This document shows, piece by piece, positions 13,001 to 24,360 of a DNA stretch of 64,000 nt. The translations under genes and the position numbers were made by a program. The stretch spans positions 372,001-436,000 of the forward strand of contig QEYB01001597.1 of assembly GCA_017562135.1 (NCBI GenBank), in the 5' to 3' direction. Origin of the DNA: Dipylidium caninum. Its lineage: Eukaryota > Platyhelminthes > Cestoda > Cyclophyllidea > Dipylidiidae. Position 1 is the stretch's first letter. Each line of letters starts with the position of its first letter. The notes under the pieces were generated by a model that saw nothing but the letters and a program-made list of their open reading frames with translations, had not been told where the DNA came from and made no database searches.

Positions 13001-15434
13001 TGGATATCCTTCCCGCTTCATCACCATCCCCGCCAACTTCCGTCGAAGCAAGGGGAGCAGAAAGTCCCACAGTTCAGGTCATAGCAGCGTAACTACGGCA
13101 ACGTGAGGATCCCATTGTTCTTGCCCTCGTCATCATTCGTGACGACAAAGTGTGCACCACCTCCTCCAGACCATCCGAAGGGGAAATAGTCGCAGAGGAC
13201 TCAGTCAAGGAGTCGCCCAGATCGCCGAGGCTCGGGGATAATTACGTGAGTAAAGACCAGACAGTTGCGCCGGTGCTTGTCCGCTGGTTGACAGGCTAAT
13301 TAATCAAAAATGTGATTTATAGTGTGGAAATGCGATTTCATACTTCGGGGTAGGTAAATGGGTGGTGGGGGCGGAGCGGGCGGGGCGCGGTAGAGTTACA
13401 CAGTGTAACTTCTAGTTTTAAATAGAAAAATTTATTCAATCTTAGCACTTAGATAAATTAAAAAGTCCTCATTTTGTTAACATTGGGATGATTTAAAAGG
13501 ATGCATCTTGCTGGGATAACGAGTAGATGGGAGGAGGGGGACATTGTTGCCCAGTTTTTCTCCTCTTGTCACGGGGGGGGAAGGGAGGGGTTGACTCGCG
13601 TGGCCGCGAGGGCTACGAGGCGTTGGAGGCGGGCGGGGGGCAGTGACTTACCTTCAGTCACTCCTGTCCGTCCGGCCATCGGCGAAGCATGCCGCGCAGC
13701 CCGCCCGTTCATTGCCTCCGTTCAGCCTTCTCCGCTCCTCCACTTGGCATTAAAGCACTTTCCCCTCCCCCCTCCCCACCTCCCGGGGGCGGAGGGAATG
13801 CGGACGGGAGTCAGCAGTACTTTTCTATCGCTTCGTCACCGCGACGACCTGGGACAACCCGGTTCCCCGAAAGACCCCCACCTCGCCCGCCTGCCGTCGC
13901 CTCGGGCACCGGCCATTCTGCCCGGTTGCAGCACTTTTAGGGAATAAACCACCGCGTCACACTCATGTGCGCGGCGGTGTGTCGACGGGTGGGGGGGGGG
14001 GAAGGGACTTGGCGGTGAGCTTCAATGCCCCTCGCAGACAGAATCATGTGCCGCGGCCACTTGTCTGGGCCTCGTGCCTCATCCCCCCGGTGTAACGCAA
14101 CAACCGCATGGGATTCCGGTCAAGTGCACGGGGAATGGACGAGAGGCGGTGGCCGTAAATCGCCACCAACTGCCACCCGGCGGCCCGTCACCTCGCCACG
14201 CGAACGCTCCACGACGCGGGTCCAGACGGTGGGGAGAACCCTTGTCTTCCGACCGACCGACCGACCGACCGCGACGAGGCTAGAGGACTGACTGACACTG
14301 ACGACGACATCAGATCGCCGCCACTTCCGACAGCAACATCGGCGGCCACACCTCGCTGGCTCCCTTGGACTCCGTGGAATTCCTCGGAACATTGACTGAC
14401 CTCCTTGCGGATAAGGAACTACAGTTCCCTTCCAAACACCCCACCAACCATGCCGATGAGCGTGTGCGACGGGAAAGACGGGGTTTTAGCTCCCGGCGAT
14501 CAACGACCCTCCTCTCCTCGCCGCGCCCCGCCCCGCCCCGCCCCATCGTTCTTGGATCGGCCCTGACCAGTGAGCGCATGGATATGCCGCGGACATGCTG
14601 GACACCAGAAGGCCACTCCGAACGTGTAACTCCAGTGAAGGCGACGAGCACTCACTGCGAACGCCAGAAGACGAGAAGACCTCTCGGGAGTCGTGGCAGA
14701 ATGGCCAGACTTGACAGAAGTCTCTTCATCTACCAACAATTCACTCTTCAAATGACGCGGAGAACGAGGATTCCTGCTGAACCCGGGTGGGTGGGGGGAT
14801 CGGGGCGCGGCGGAATCCCCGGCACGAAAGAGGACCGACGACGCGTCCACTCGCGCATGAAACATACAACGATGCTGCATTTGACAATACGCACGTATTT
14901 ACATATAGAGATGTATGTATATTATGTACATCAAGACAGGAAAGGAGATATTTGAACAGGGAGCATCAAGGAAAAGATCGTCATTGTTGTATCATGGCGC
15001 AGCATCAGGAGGAGGAGGAGGAGAGGGAGGGAGGGAGGGAGGACAGAGAGAGAGAGACGCGGCGAGGCGAGGCGAGGCGAAAGTAGGATGAACTTGTGCC
15101 TGGGAGGCCTCACGGGGGTATGATAATGCGCGTGGGTGGCTCAGCGGCCTTGTGGAGGCTGCGAGGGGAGCGGGAGACGGGACAGGCGCTTCATTCAAGA
15201 TTCAGTAATTCATTCAGTGTTACTTTAACCGAAGCTGTTGACTCGCAACAGCCAAAAGCGGCACACGCTGGCGTGGCTGGGGCGTCTTGGGGGTGAGGAG
15301 GAGGAGGAGGAGGAGGAGGAGGAAGAGTGATAAAATACAGCGCGCGTGCGCGCTGTGTGTACACAGGGAGGAGGAGGAAGAAGGGACAAATGCAGGACTG
15401 GGGTGGGAGGGCGCGTCTTACACCTTCTTCTCAA
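13001..15434. other. GC-rich tract downstream of the receptor gene
   Basis: No gene was recognised. The first kilobase or so below 15435 should include the 3' untranslated region of the minus-strand receptor gene, but no canonical poly(A) signal was seen close to its stop. The sequence is rich in CpG and in purine repeats: GGAGGA and GAGGGAGG around 15010-15075, and GGA/GAG at about 15293-15325. Open frames up to 196 codons here look like composition artefacts. Confidence 0.5.
15010..15080. repeat. Purine-rich microsatellite cluster
   Basis: Consecutive runs of GGA, GAGGGAGGGAGG, GAGAGA and GGCGA units lie on the plus strand. A further GGA tract lies at about 15293-15325. Confidence 0.8.
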
Positions 15435-15923
15435 TCAGCAATTTCTGAGGTTCCCTTCTCCCCCTCCGGAAATCGCAGCCGTCGCGACCACATTCGGCGG
15501 TTGGACGGTAGGTCCGCCGGAGGCGAGGAGCGCCTCTTCCACCTGCTTCGAGGTGGGGGGCGTCTTCGTGGAGGGGTTGGTGTTACCCGAGGGGTTATAA
15601 GCCTCCGCCGATCGGTAAACAAAAACACCAGGTGGTAGAGCATCCAGACTGGAGGGCTGTTGACGCAGAATGTGTGGAGGTAGCGGGGTATCCCCTGGTT
15701 GCCGCGGCGAACCGAGCTGCTGGCGCTGGTTCGCGAGGTCCTTCTTAATTCGCATCGCTGAAAGACGGTGAGAAGGGTTGGCCGACCAACACTCCGTCAT
15801 GATGTGGTAGAGCAGTCGCAGACTCGCATCCGTCTGCCATACCAGTGGCAGATGGGGACGTATGCCCAGTTCACACACCACGGACTTCATCTCTTCGATC
15901 AAGGGATCCGGACCCACATTGTC
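15435..15923 (-). CDS. TGFBR1: Type I receptor exon 6: end of kinase and C-terminal tail
   Basis: After acceptor GTTTGCGTTGCAG it encodes [16 protein letters not shown] and the kinase end near [10 protein letters not shown]. About 90 Pro/Ser/Thr-rich residues precede the TGA at 15437-15435. Vertebrate type I receptors stop shortly after the kinase, so the tail is an extension, unless an unseen intron removes it. Confidence 0.9.
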   Translation of the reverse strand, partial: DNVGPDPLIEEMKSVVCELGIRPHLPLVWQTDASLRLLYHIMTECWSANPSHRLSAMRIKKDLANQRQQLGSPRQPGDTPLPPHILRQQPSSLDALPPGVFVYRSAEAYNPSGNTNPSTKTPPTSKQVEEALLASGGPTVQPPNVVATAAISGGGEGNLRNC

Positions 15924-18900
15924 CTGCAACGCAAACAAGACGTCAACTCACGCCCCAAGAACTCCCCAAAACGAGGAAGAGGAGTTCGTCTCGCGCTGCC
16001 GAACCTGGTAGGGGAGTTGGTACTCCTCGGGACCGTAGAGGTCGGGGACATAGACACGTCGGGTCATTTCCCAGAAGACCAGGCCCAGCGAGTAAATGTC
16101 CGCCTGCATGTACGCGTCGAAAGAGCTGGCGCAGAGGGTGTTGTCGAGCACCTCGGGCGCCATGTAGCGCTTCGTGCCGACGCGCTCCGTGTTGTGGCCG
16201 ATGTCCACGCGGCCCGTGAGGCTGTCGTACTTCACGGCGAAGCCCAAATCCCCGATGCAGCACTCACCGTCCGCTTTCACCAGGATGTTCCGCGACTTGA
16301 GGTCGCGATGAGCTATTGGCGGTTTGCCCTAATCAAGACAACAACACACGTCAGACAGCAATTTCTTCACACGCGCCATACGCGACACAAATGCAAGTGC
16401 ACCTCGCACACACAGGAGCGCAACTGCGCAAATTGAGTAGTAAATCTCCGTAGTTTTCTACCCATGAGGGAAAAAGGAAGCACAGAGGGGCCCAACTTTC
16501 AGCGGAAGAACTGAGTTGCTAATCAGTGGAGCAGACTTTTCTACCCACGAGGCAGTAACAAACGCCCCTCGGCTGGTTTTAGCACACGGCGCCCGAAAAC
16601 GCCGTTTACGACTAGACGAAGAAACCAGCTTAGAGTTTTTTCTTTTTGATCCACGACACAAACTTGACCTTAACAAGCCAGGGAGCAGAAGGAAACATCT
16701 CCAGCATTGGGACAGGGGCGGCACAGAGAGACGACTATCTTTAACCTTATTCACTTGGCATTCCAACTCTATTTGTAAACAAAATTTGCTCTATCTCCAA
16801 ATAAATGAAGCAATTTTTAATCTCGTTAAGTTGATACTGTCTAAAAAAGGCCTGGGTGAAGGATACGAGGCTAGAAAACATGACAAATTCTGCGTCGGAA
16901 TCGGAGAATCGGAAAAGAAATGGTCATGGCGACCCGGAAGCCTTCGTTGCAAATGAGCCGAGACGTCAGATTTTAGAAGAGTTTACCAACCCTAAAATCC
17001 ACGGAATGAAAGGCGGTTAAAAGTGCGAACGTCCGGGAAGGTGGGCACACGTCTACCGAAACGCTTCCCGACAAGGATCAGTTCGTCAGTTGAGAGACTC
17101 TGTCGCCCGGGGCGGAGGGTGGGGGCTTTTACGAGGAGATTCTCGAAATGGCATAAAGCACTGCGTGTGGGTGGAAGACTAAGGCCTAATAACAACTCAC
17201 CTGCCCTGGATTATGAATAAAAATAAGAACCAAAATAGGGATGGAACGCCTCATTAGGATAAAAATAGACTGATGGGAAAACCCAGCGCAAAAGTACGAG
17301 AAGCAAGGGGGGAAGGGGGGAGGGGGGGGCACAGTGTCTGGGGCACGTAAAACAGAGAACGACTATTTTTAGTAGTTGACTTGCGCACACACTTAAGATG
17401 ACAATTCAAATACATACGATACACGCACACACACAAATGGAAGACCCATTTTAAGGTAAGGTTAAGGATAAACGCAAATATTGCAAGATAATCTAAGGGG
17501 GGGGGGAGAGAGCTGTTGTTAGTGCATGATTAGGGGGACTGTCAGTAAGGATTGTGAAAGTGGTCTGGAGAAGAGAAGGGATGCAGAAACAGCCCGAACG
17601 ATTTGAGGGGAAACATCAATCAAGAGCCAACGCGACAATTAAAGTTCCGGTCATTTGGTCCGAGGGAGGGGGCAGAGGCGAGCTAGTGATAACAGATGTG
17701 TGTGTGTGCGTGTGATGCCACCGCGGGGTTATAAAGAAAGAGGGAAGGATGAAGGATGGTCGTGAATGCACCGCTAATTATCTCAAGCATACGGGTACAC
17801 AGACAGAAGGTGCAGCCGCCACCGCCACTATCACCAACACTACTACGCGAGATCCCTCCTCGGACAGGAGAAAGGCGAAACTCTGGGAAAGTACATACAC
17901 ACGCGCACGCGCACCAAAAAGAACGACCTGTTTATGTGTGTGTGCTTGTGCTTGTGCAGACGCTAGCGCGGTCTCCCATAAAGCGCGCACACACACGCAC
18001 ACACAGGCTCTCGGCCGTAAACTTAGACGAAACGTCAGGTTAGCCTTGTGGATGGATCGAGTTCGGAGAGAGGAGGAGGCCCGGTGTACGTCGAAGCACA
18101 TTAATCGCCAACAGTGGAGTAGGGCGGGTAAAGAGGAGAGCCGTACAACACAGGTGGAAATAATTAGCAGCGAGAACACGAGAAGAAACAGCAAGTGAGC
18201 GAGAAAAGGCCATTTCTAGAGAGGCGCCACAGGCATTAGGAGTAGGAGGGGTCAGGCGGGCGAGAGGAACGGAGCAAGCTAATTGAATGCTGCGCACTTG
18301 TTTATATTCATTTGTGATTGTCGAATACGATATTTGGCGTTTAACCCACCCATCAGGGGGAGAAAGCAGCTTTTCGATTAGAAGTGAAAAACTTGATGAT
18401 AGTTTAATTTTCCCAACGTGCAAATCATTCTGGGTTAGGTAAGGAGCACTCAGAAATGCTTTCGAGTTTTTGTTTCCATAAAAGTATAAAAAAGCCATTC
18501 TTTCGTGGAATCGCGGCCCAATAGGAGTTGATGAGATTATTTGCCTACCCTGGGTGTTCAACACAAGCACGACATGGGGGTTTATTCATTGTTAAGACCG
18601 AGGAAAACGTGAAACGGCAACTGAAGTCAACAATCCCATCATCATTTGCCCCTTTTATATCGAAAGTCATCCCGAGTGGCCGAATTGCGTAAAGGAAAGC
18701 ATGGTTTTGAATTAGCTTAAAAGCGCTCCGAGAATCGGACGACAACCGGAATACCTTGTTCACCACATTCCACGAAAAAAGGGCACTTGAGTTTCACGAT
18801 CATCGAACCTTCCATCAGGCGAAACAAAAGTACGAAGAGTCTCCATTTTCTCCCGCAACGGTATACAGCTTACAAATGCAAAGGCAGAAAACATCAAGAA

Positions 18901-21119
18901 CAGCCAGCGTATGTCCCCAAGATTAATAAACAAAAAAACAGTGGCGACGGAAAGAAACAATAAAGTAAGCACTTATTCGTACCTTGCGCTTCCATCTTGC
19001 CAAAAATACTCAAACGTCAGTGAGACAAGGGCACTGGAAGACCTCAAGATAAACGAATAGGCGAAGCGAGGAGGGCAAACGACGTTTTCAAGTACTGCTT
19101 AACTGATGTGTGCGAGTGGGGGACTGCGAGATGACAAACCCACTTCCCGAAATGCTTCGAAAACCGACAAATTTTAGTCGAACAACCACGACCACGGCCT
19201 AGTGGGGGCGCAAAAGCAGGCAACAGGAATGCCTTTGCCTCTTTCCAAATTGCCCGTCAAAATTTGCATAAAACTGGGCGAAAATGAAACAAGAGGGAGT
19301 AAATCACCGTCTTACGCAAACACACACACACACGCACAAAGCAAAGTTATAACCAGGGAGTGGTGTAGGAATGCGACCAGAGGTGTTACAGGAGGCAAGG
19401 GGAGGATGATGGTTATTCAACCGGTAGGGACCGCACAGCCAGGCGCATGGGTAAGCGCCAGTGACAAAGGAATGTGTTGATGGACGATTCGAGAGCAACG
19501 TGTAACAGGACGAGGGCAGAGACAGGAGTTTCCACCAACTTACCGAGGTCCCAACAATTGCCATGTGAAGATGTGCCAGCCCATTCGTAACGGAGGAGGC
19601 CATCTTGATGAGGGCGGGGAGGGTGAAGGCGTGCATTTGGAGGAACTCATAGAGGGAGCCAAGACGGTGATACTCGGCGATTAGCCAGAGTTCCGTAGAG
19701 ATGCCGTTGTCCTTGTTGTCTGCGGCGATGAAGCCAAGGACATTGCTGTGACGCAGGGTGGCTGTCTCATAAATCTCCTTTTCTCTGACGGGAAACAATG
19801 GGAGGAAGTGAGAGTGAGCGAGCAATTTCAACGATTAAACTGTTGAATCAGTCGTAGCAATTAGAGAGCATAAATGCTCCCATTTTAGTTGACGTCAGGA
19901 GTATCAAGAAGGCAGAACATCTCGATGAGATCTGGTTGATATCTCAGCCCTAAATGTTACGCCCATTTGGAGAAATCGGACATTAGGAAGCACACTTTGC
20001 GCTTCAGGAAAGAAGGAACTTCAACAGCTTGACTACGGCAGGTTCTTCGTAGTTAAAAGCAAATCCTGTTTAGAACCATCAAAATGCTAAGGGTAACGTC
20101 GTTTATAAGTCAACAGGAATGGGAACTAAGTGAGTGGAAGTACGCATATTCGAGGGGGAAAGTGGGGCCGCAACTCGTAAGGAAGACATGATCGAGTAAA
20201 TGATAAACGCCGCTGCCGAAAGGAAATCGTGAAAACGACCTAGGCATTCGTAGTAATGGATCCTGGTGAGAAAACAGGTTCAACAAGCTATTTGTGTGCA
20301 AATAAAGCCAAAAATATGATTAAGAGATACACCAGACCTAGGGGCTTAGCCGATTCGGCATGACTGTCTGTATCTTTTCGCGTGTGAAAATGCAAATAAA
20401 ATTTCATAGAGGAATGCTCTCAAAATGCCAACGAACATGTGTACATGTGTGAATACGATCGGTTTTATTTACGTAACAACTATTTGTCAGTAAGCAAAAG
20501 GTAATGCTTTCAAGGAAATGAGATAAAGAATCTACAATAGCAAGTTTCCTTCTCGACAGGAACAGGAAATATGGGAAGAAATCCAGCCACCAGGGGAGTA
20601 TTTCGTTAGCACTATTTTGACATGAGAAATAGTTGTTTCACGGAAAATGGCAAAGAGGTACAATGTGGGAAGATATACGAAAAACGGAGGCCTCCAGACC
20701 TAAACGGGTTTCACTTAGACGTCAAAAAGACTATAAAAGAGTAGTACTTTTAGGACCAAATAGCGACCGGACTGTGATGGGAAAGAAAATTGGACAAAGT
20801 TGTTGCATATAGCTTTCTCTAATATTACTCTCCGAATTTTACAAGGGACACTTTTAGTCTGGTGAAGGAAGTCGCGCAACAAGAGCTAAGTAGGCGGGCC
20901 GAGTTAGGGGTAGTTCTGGCGAAAGGGCTGCAGTAAAAAGTCAAGTGTGCTCCAGTGAGATCAACAGACGCGGAGGAGGATGAGGGGGAGGATAGCAGCA
21001 GCAGCAGTGGCAGCAGAGGCCCCAAGAGTGACACGTCGCTACCTCTCATCACACATCAGCTGCCGCTGCCGTCGTGGTCATGGCCCTGTCCCAGTAATGG
21101 GGACACCCGCCCACCCTCT

Positions 21120-21151
<32 letters not shown>

Positions 21152-24100
21152 GTGCCGCCACTGCCGTCGTCACCACAACCACCCTTGAGAGCTGAACTGG
21201 GTCTACTTCGCTAGCTCGTTCACTGACTAGCCAGCTCACGAGCCCTCCCTACCGCCACACCCACGAAAGAAGGAGGCCTCTGTCGTTGGCGAAAGCTGGG
21301 TCAGCCCAAGCGACGCGCGAGTTAGAGGGAAAACGACGGGTGAGTCACGACGACAACAGCGACGACGACGACGACTACGACGACGCGCGCAAAAACGGCA
21401 GAGGGCAGCGCAGTCCGGCCCGGGACAGCACAGTTTTTGGGCCCGTGTGCACGCGGCTGGTTGCATCATGATGCCAGTCACTGCGTAAACTAGGGTCTAC
21501 ACTAGAGATAACGTCTTGGACGGCGTTGAGGGGTGACAATCTTGCAATTTGAAGGTCTACAGTCCATCGAGGGAGGATAAAATGTAAACGTAACCATCTC
21601 TAGAAGTGCTCGTTCTGGGCTCCGGGATACGAAAGGAAAATTAGACCTCAAGAGTTGTCATTGTCTATGATACCTTCTGCTTTGAAACTAACAATCATTA
21701 GTAACATTAAGCAAGTGTAAACGACCCCGTCAAAGAATGGAGTAAACGCATTCCTGGTAGCACCGTACTGGTGATGAATCGCGAATAGCCTGGCAAAGAC
21801 GAGCACATCCCCGGATTTTGCAGGCACAAAGTTAATGACACGTGTAAGTGAGGTTTTAAACAACTAATGAATGGGAATGCGAAATGGATGACTGAATTTA
21901 TTTCGACAACACACGAACAGGACATATAACGGTTTCATTCATGCACAAAAAGCCTCTGACATGCCCCGAGCCTCCACATGACCGAGATTCATTAACGGGG
22001 AATACAAAACACAGCGCTCAATGAAAAGATAATACCACGCTTTTCAGGCTGTCTTAGCACTATACGACTTATAATAATCCGGAAATGTTTGAGCGCTTAA
22101 ACGTGAGCACTAATTGCTGGGCCAACAGGCAGAAATGACGGGAAGACCCAATCTATGACTTTAACACGAATCTTCAAAACCAAAAACTAAGTCGTGAACT
22201 ACCAACCAATTCGAAGATCATCGAGAATCACCCATCACAACTCGCTTAGTCTGTCACCTCGAATGGAAAATAACAACCATTAAAAGAGCCTTGCTCTCTC
22301 GCAATTGATACATATTGAAATGGACAGTAGTTGGAGTCCCGTTTAGTAAAAGATACCAGGAGCTGGTAAAAACATAGAAGGACAAATTCCACCACAACCT
22401 ACCTAATCCACGAGTTCTCATTCCTACTTGAAAATATCTTCACAGCCACCTGATCGCCGTGCAGCCGGCCCAGCCACACTTCACCATACCGGCCCTCGCC
22501 AATACGCGCACTCAACGTGACCTGGCGCGCAACTGTACGTTCCACCAACAACGGCTGACCTGCACCGGACCCACTCCCCGACGAGGTGATTTCCAGAGCA
22601 CCACCTGCTCCAGGAGGGGCAGAACACGAGGCGGGAAACATTGAAGCGCCTCCACTAGCAGTTGTGTACGAGGCTCCGCCACCACCACCGTGAGCAGGAA
22701 CCTCTGAGCCCCGAATAACTGTTGAACCACCAATAGAGTTGTGGTAGGACAAAGCACCCGTAGGAATCACTCCGAGACCTCGAGGAGGTCGCACAGCAAC
22801 AATAGAGGAGATGGATGAGCCGGTCATGAGAAGTGGTGTGCGAGAGGGATGGAGGGGGACTGGGTCAATGAGAGTGGTGCCGACAGCAACCCCGCCGGTG
22901 GCGGCGGTGGCATTGAGAACGCCACTGTTGAAAGCGGCGACACTTGCATTGGGAGCAGCCGGGATGGCGGTCACCATTGAAGCGCCGCTGCCACCACATT
23001 CTACCATGTGCCATGGACGTGGATCGCTCGGAGTTGCGTGGCCCGTACCATCAGCGATACACCCAGTGCCAACGATGGAAACTGGCATTTGGGAGGCTAA
23101 AGTATTGTAGAATGAAACTTTCTTAATGCTCATAACAAGCACATTCGAGTGGTCATTGCACAATACACTAGCACTTCACAGAACTTCCTTTACTTCCCTG
23201 AAAAACATGAACAACCAATAAGGGAATCATAACAAGAAATAGATAAAACGAGACGTCCAGGGGATTTCCGGCATTTGGTTGATATGAATATTTATTGCCA
23301 AGTCAATGACCGGAACTAAGCGTCTTGTAAAATAACATCAGTCTCAGATGATTTAACGTAATTTAAAAGAATAAAGAGGACCATTTCGTGTTCCATTCCA
23401 AACAGAAAAAATAAACACTTAAACATGTTTAGCCCGGACGGGATGTCATAAGTGTCTAATTTAAGAACAAGGGGGCGTACAAAACCGTTTAGAGATATTA
23501 ACAAATTGAACCGAGACCAACACATATCAAGGCATGGAAAAAATAGTAGACATAACGGACTTACACTTTCTCCAATCTACAAATTAAAAAAGGGGGAAGA
23601 TAAAATAGTAAACAAATAAGGAATCAAAAAAGAAATGATTCCCACATACCAGACCTATCACGGCACCGCCAGAAACACCACCCAACAATAAGCACCAAAA
23701 CAGCAAGAACAAGAAAGATTGGCAGAATCACAACTAATGTGTTGTCTTGGGGAACTTCGACGATCAACTTGGGGAGCTCTTCCTTGAGAGGCAGATTGCA
23801 GAAAGATGAGTTGCAACAGCGCCTATTCGCCACTCCACAACTCATGGAATCCCAAAAACCTTCTTGACGAGAACAGCTGTAGAAATAAAAAGAGGTAAGA
23901 GATTCAGGGAAATACGAAAAAAAAGGAAGGGGAGAGACGACTTACCCCATATCGTAGAGTCGATGAGGCGGTATCGTTGGTTCATTTATTAACATAATGC
24001 TACAATGTTCTCCGGGTGAAATGTCGCAACATCGAGGTTCTTCTCTGATCTGACTATAGTAGGCGATATTGCCCCCCTCACCGTTAAGATTCTGCAGCAA

Positions 24101-24262
24101 AACGTCGATATATCGTTGCCAGGTTCCGAGTTCAGCGGAGGACATGTTCACACAGGGATGGCAGATGCTTTTCCCCGAACTGCAGAGAAGGTCCAAACAC
24201 TGCTCCGTGGCCTCAAGGACCACCGAAGTGGTAGCAAGGATGAACAACGAGAGGAAAAACAT
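15435..24262 (-). CDS. TGFBR1: TGF-beta/activin type I receptor serine/threonine kinase
   Basis: A single-pass membrane receptor kinase that, by family, is activated by a ligand-bound type II receptor and then phosphorylates receptor Smads. Six phase-consistent exons: 24262-23946, 23876-23650, 23096-22403, 19784-19544, 16328-16005 and 15923-15435, giving 763 residues. Seen in order: hydrophobic signal peptide (1-17); cysteine-rich ectodomain ending in the CCNSSFCN box (about 126-133); membrane helix (about 152-174); a 170-residue Gly/Ala/Ser/Pro linker; GS box SSGSGSG (about 353-359); and a complete kinase. The kinase has glycine loop [12 protein letters not shown] lysine (401), alphaC Glu in [14 protein letters not shown] (500-507), DLG (520-522) and [10 protein letters not shown]. 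The loop [11 protein letters not shown] matches the ALK4/5/7 class rather than BMP receptors. The linker and a C-terminal tail of about 90 residues are unusual. An in-frame stop lies two codons before the start ATG. Confidence 0.93.
16005..16328 (-). CDS. TGFBR1: Type I receptor exon 5: catalytic and activation loops
   Basis: Starts [18 protein letters not shown] and includes [15 protein letters not shown] and [15 protein letters not shown]. It ends at EEYQLPYQ with a weak donor CAG|GTTCGG. Phase 0 at both ends fits its neighbours; the following intron is only 81 bases. Confidence 0.95.
16329..19543 (-). other. Receptor intron 4
   Basis: A 3.2-kb intron between the hinge exon and the catalytic-loop exon. 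It contains CA/TG repeats near 17390-17420, 17695-17715 and 17930-18005, and short G runs. No nested gene was recognised. Confidence 0.7.
19544..19784 (-). CDS. TGFBR1: Type I receptor exon 4: kinase N-lobe and hinge
   Basis: Begins REKEIYE after acceptor CCCGTCAG and contains [17 protein letters not shown] and the hinge [15 protein letters not shown]. It ends in phase 0 at TCG|GTAAGT after [10 protein letters not shown]. It includes the L45 loop that in this family sets Smad specificity. Confidence 0.95.
19785..22402 (-). other. Receptor intron 3
   Basis: A 2.6-kb intron between the first and second kinase exons. It holds a CA microsatellite (about 21124-21152) and a GAC repeat (about 21350-21386). 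No nested gene was recognised. Confidence 0.7.
21122..21152. repeat. CA dinucleotide microsatellite
   Basis: About 15 uninterrupted CA units inside receptor intron 3. Confidence 0.9.
22403..23096 (-). CDS. TGFBR1: Type I receptor exon 3: linker, GS box, start of kinase
   Basis: The acceptor CAATACTTTAG at 23097 was chosen because it is the one whose phase fits exon 2; frames from the stronger-looking upstream TTTTTCAG all hit stops. It encodes about 170 low-complexity residues, then the GS box and the N-lobe through [16 protein letters not shown]. Donor is TTAG|GTAGGT. Confidence 0.85.
23565..23576 (-). CDS. TGFBR1: Candidate 12-base micro-exon in receptor gene
   Basis: The acceptor TTTTAATTTGTAG is followed by 12 bases and a perfect GTAAGT donor. 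Inclusion keeps the frame between exons 2 and 3 and would add four juxtamembrane residues (D-W-R-K, with the following residue changed from A to S). Only transcript data can show whether it is used. Confidence 0.35.
23650..23876 (-). CDS. TGFBR1: Type I receptor exon 2: CCN box and membrane helix
   Basis: The acceptor TATTTCTACAG gives an in-phase join. It encodes the terminal CC...FCN box of the three-finger ectodomain, then one long hydrophobic helix ([20 protein letters not shown]). It ends in phase 1 at donor CTG|GTATGT. Confidence 0.9.
23946..24262 (-). CDS. TGFBR1: Type I receptor exon 1: signal peptide and ectodomain
   Basis: Starts at ATG 24262 with a hydrophobic leader ([18 protein letters not shown]). 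It carries most of the ectodomain cysteines and ends in phase 2 at donor GG|GTAAG. The ectodomain is very diverged from vertebrate receptors outside the cysteine pattern. Confidence 0.85.
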
Positions 24263-24312
24263 TGTTCAGGAGGGATCTTAGTCTTTGGCTGAGTATGGCT
24301 ATGGGAGGTGGG

Positions 24313-24360
24313 ATATATACGCCATAGAGTGAATCTGGGGATTCTGAAACAAAAAAGCAA
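24313..24360 (-). promoter_or_regulatory. 5' leader of receptor gene: TATA-like motif and splice acceptor
   Basis: On the minus strand a strong acceptor (TTTTTTGTTTCAG, AG at 24345-24344) lies about 80 bases before the start codon, and a TATATAT motif lies at about 24313-24319. The acceptor could join a 5' UTR exon or, if the host trans-splices, a spliced leader. Neither is proved. Confidence 0.3.

Noticed and set aside
14365..14955. 196-codon plus-strand open frame in the GC-rich region
   Set aside because: Repetitive Arg/Ser/Pro composition, no domain, overlapped by equally long frames on the other strand.
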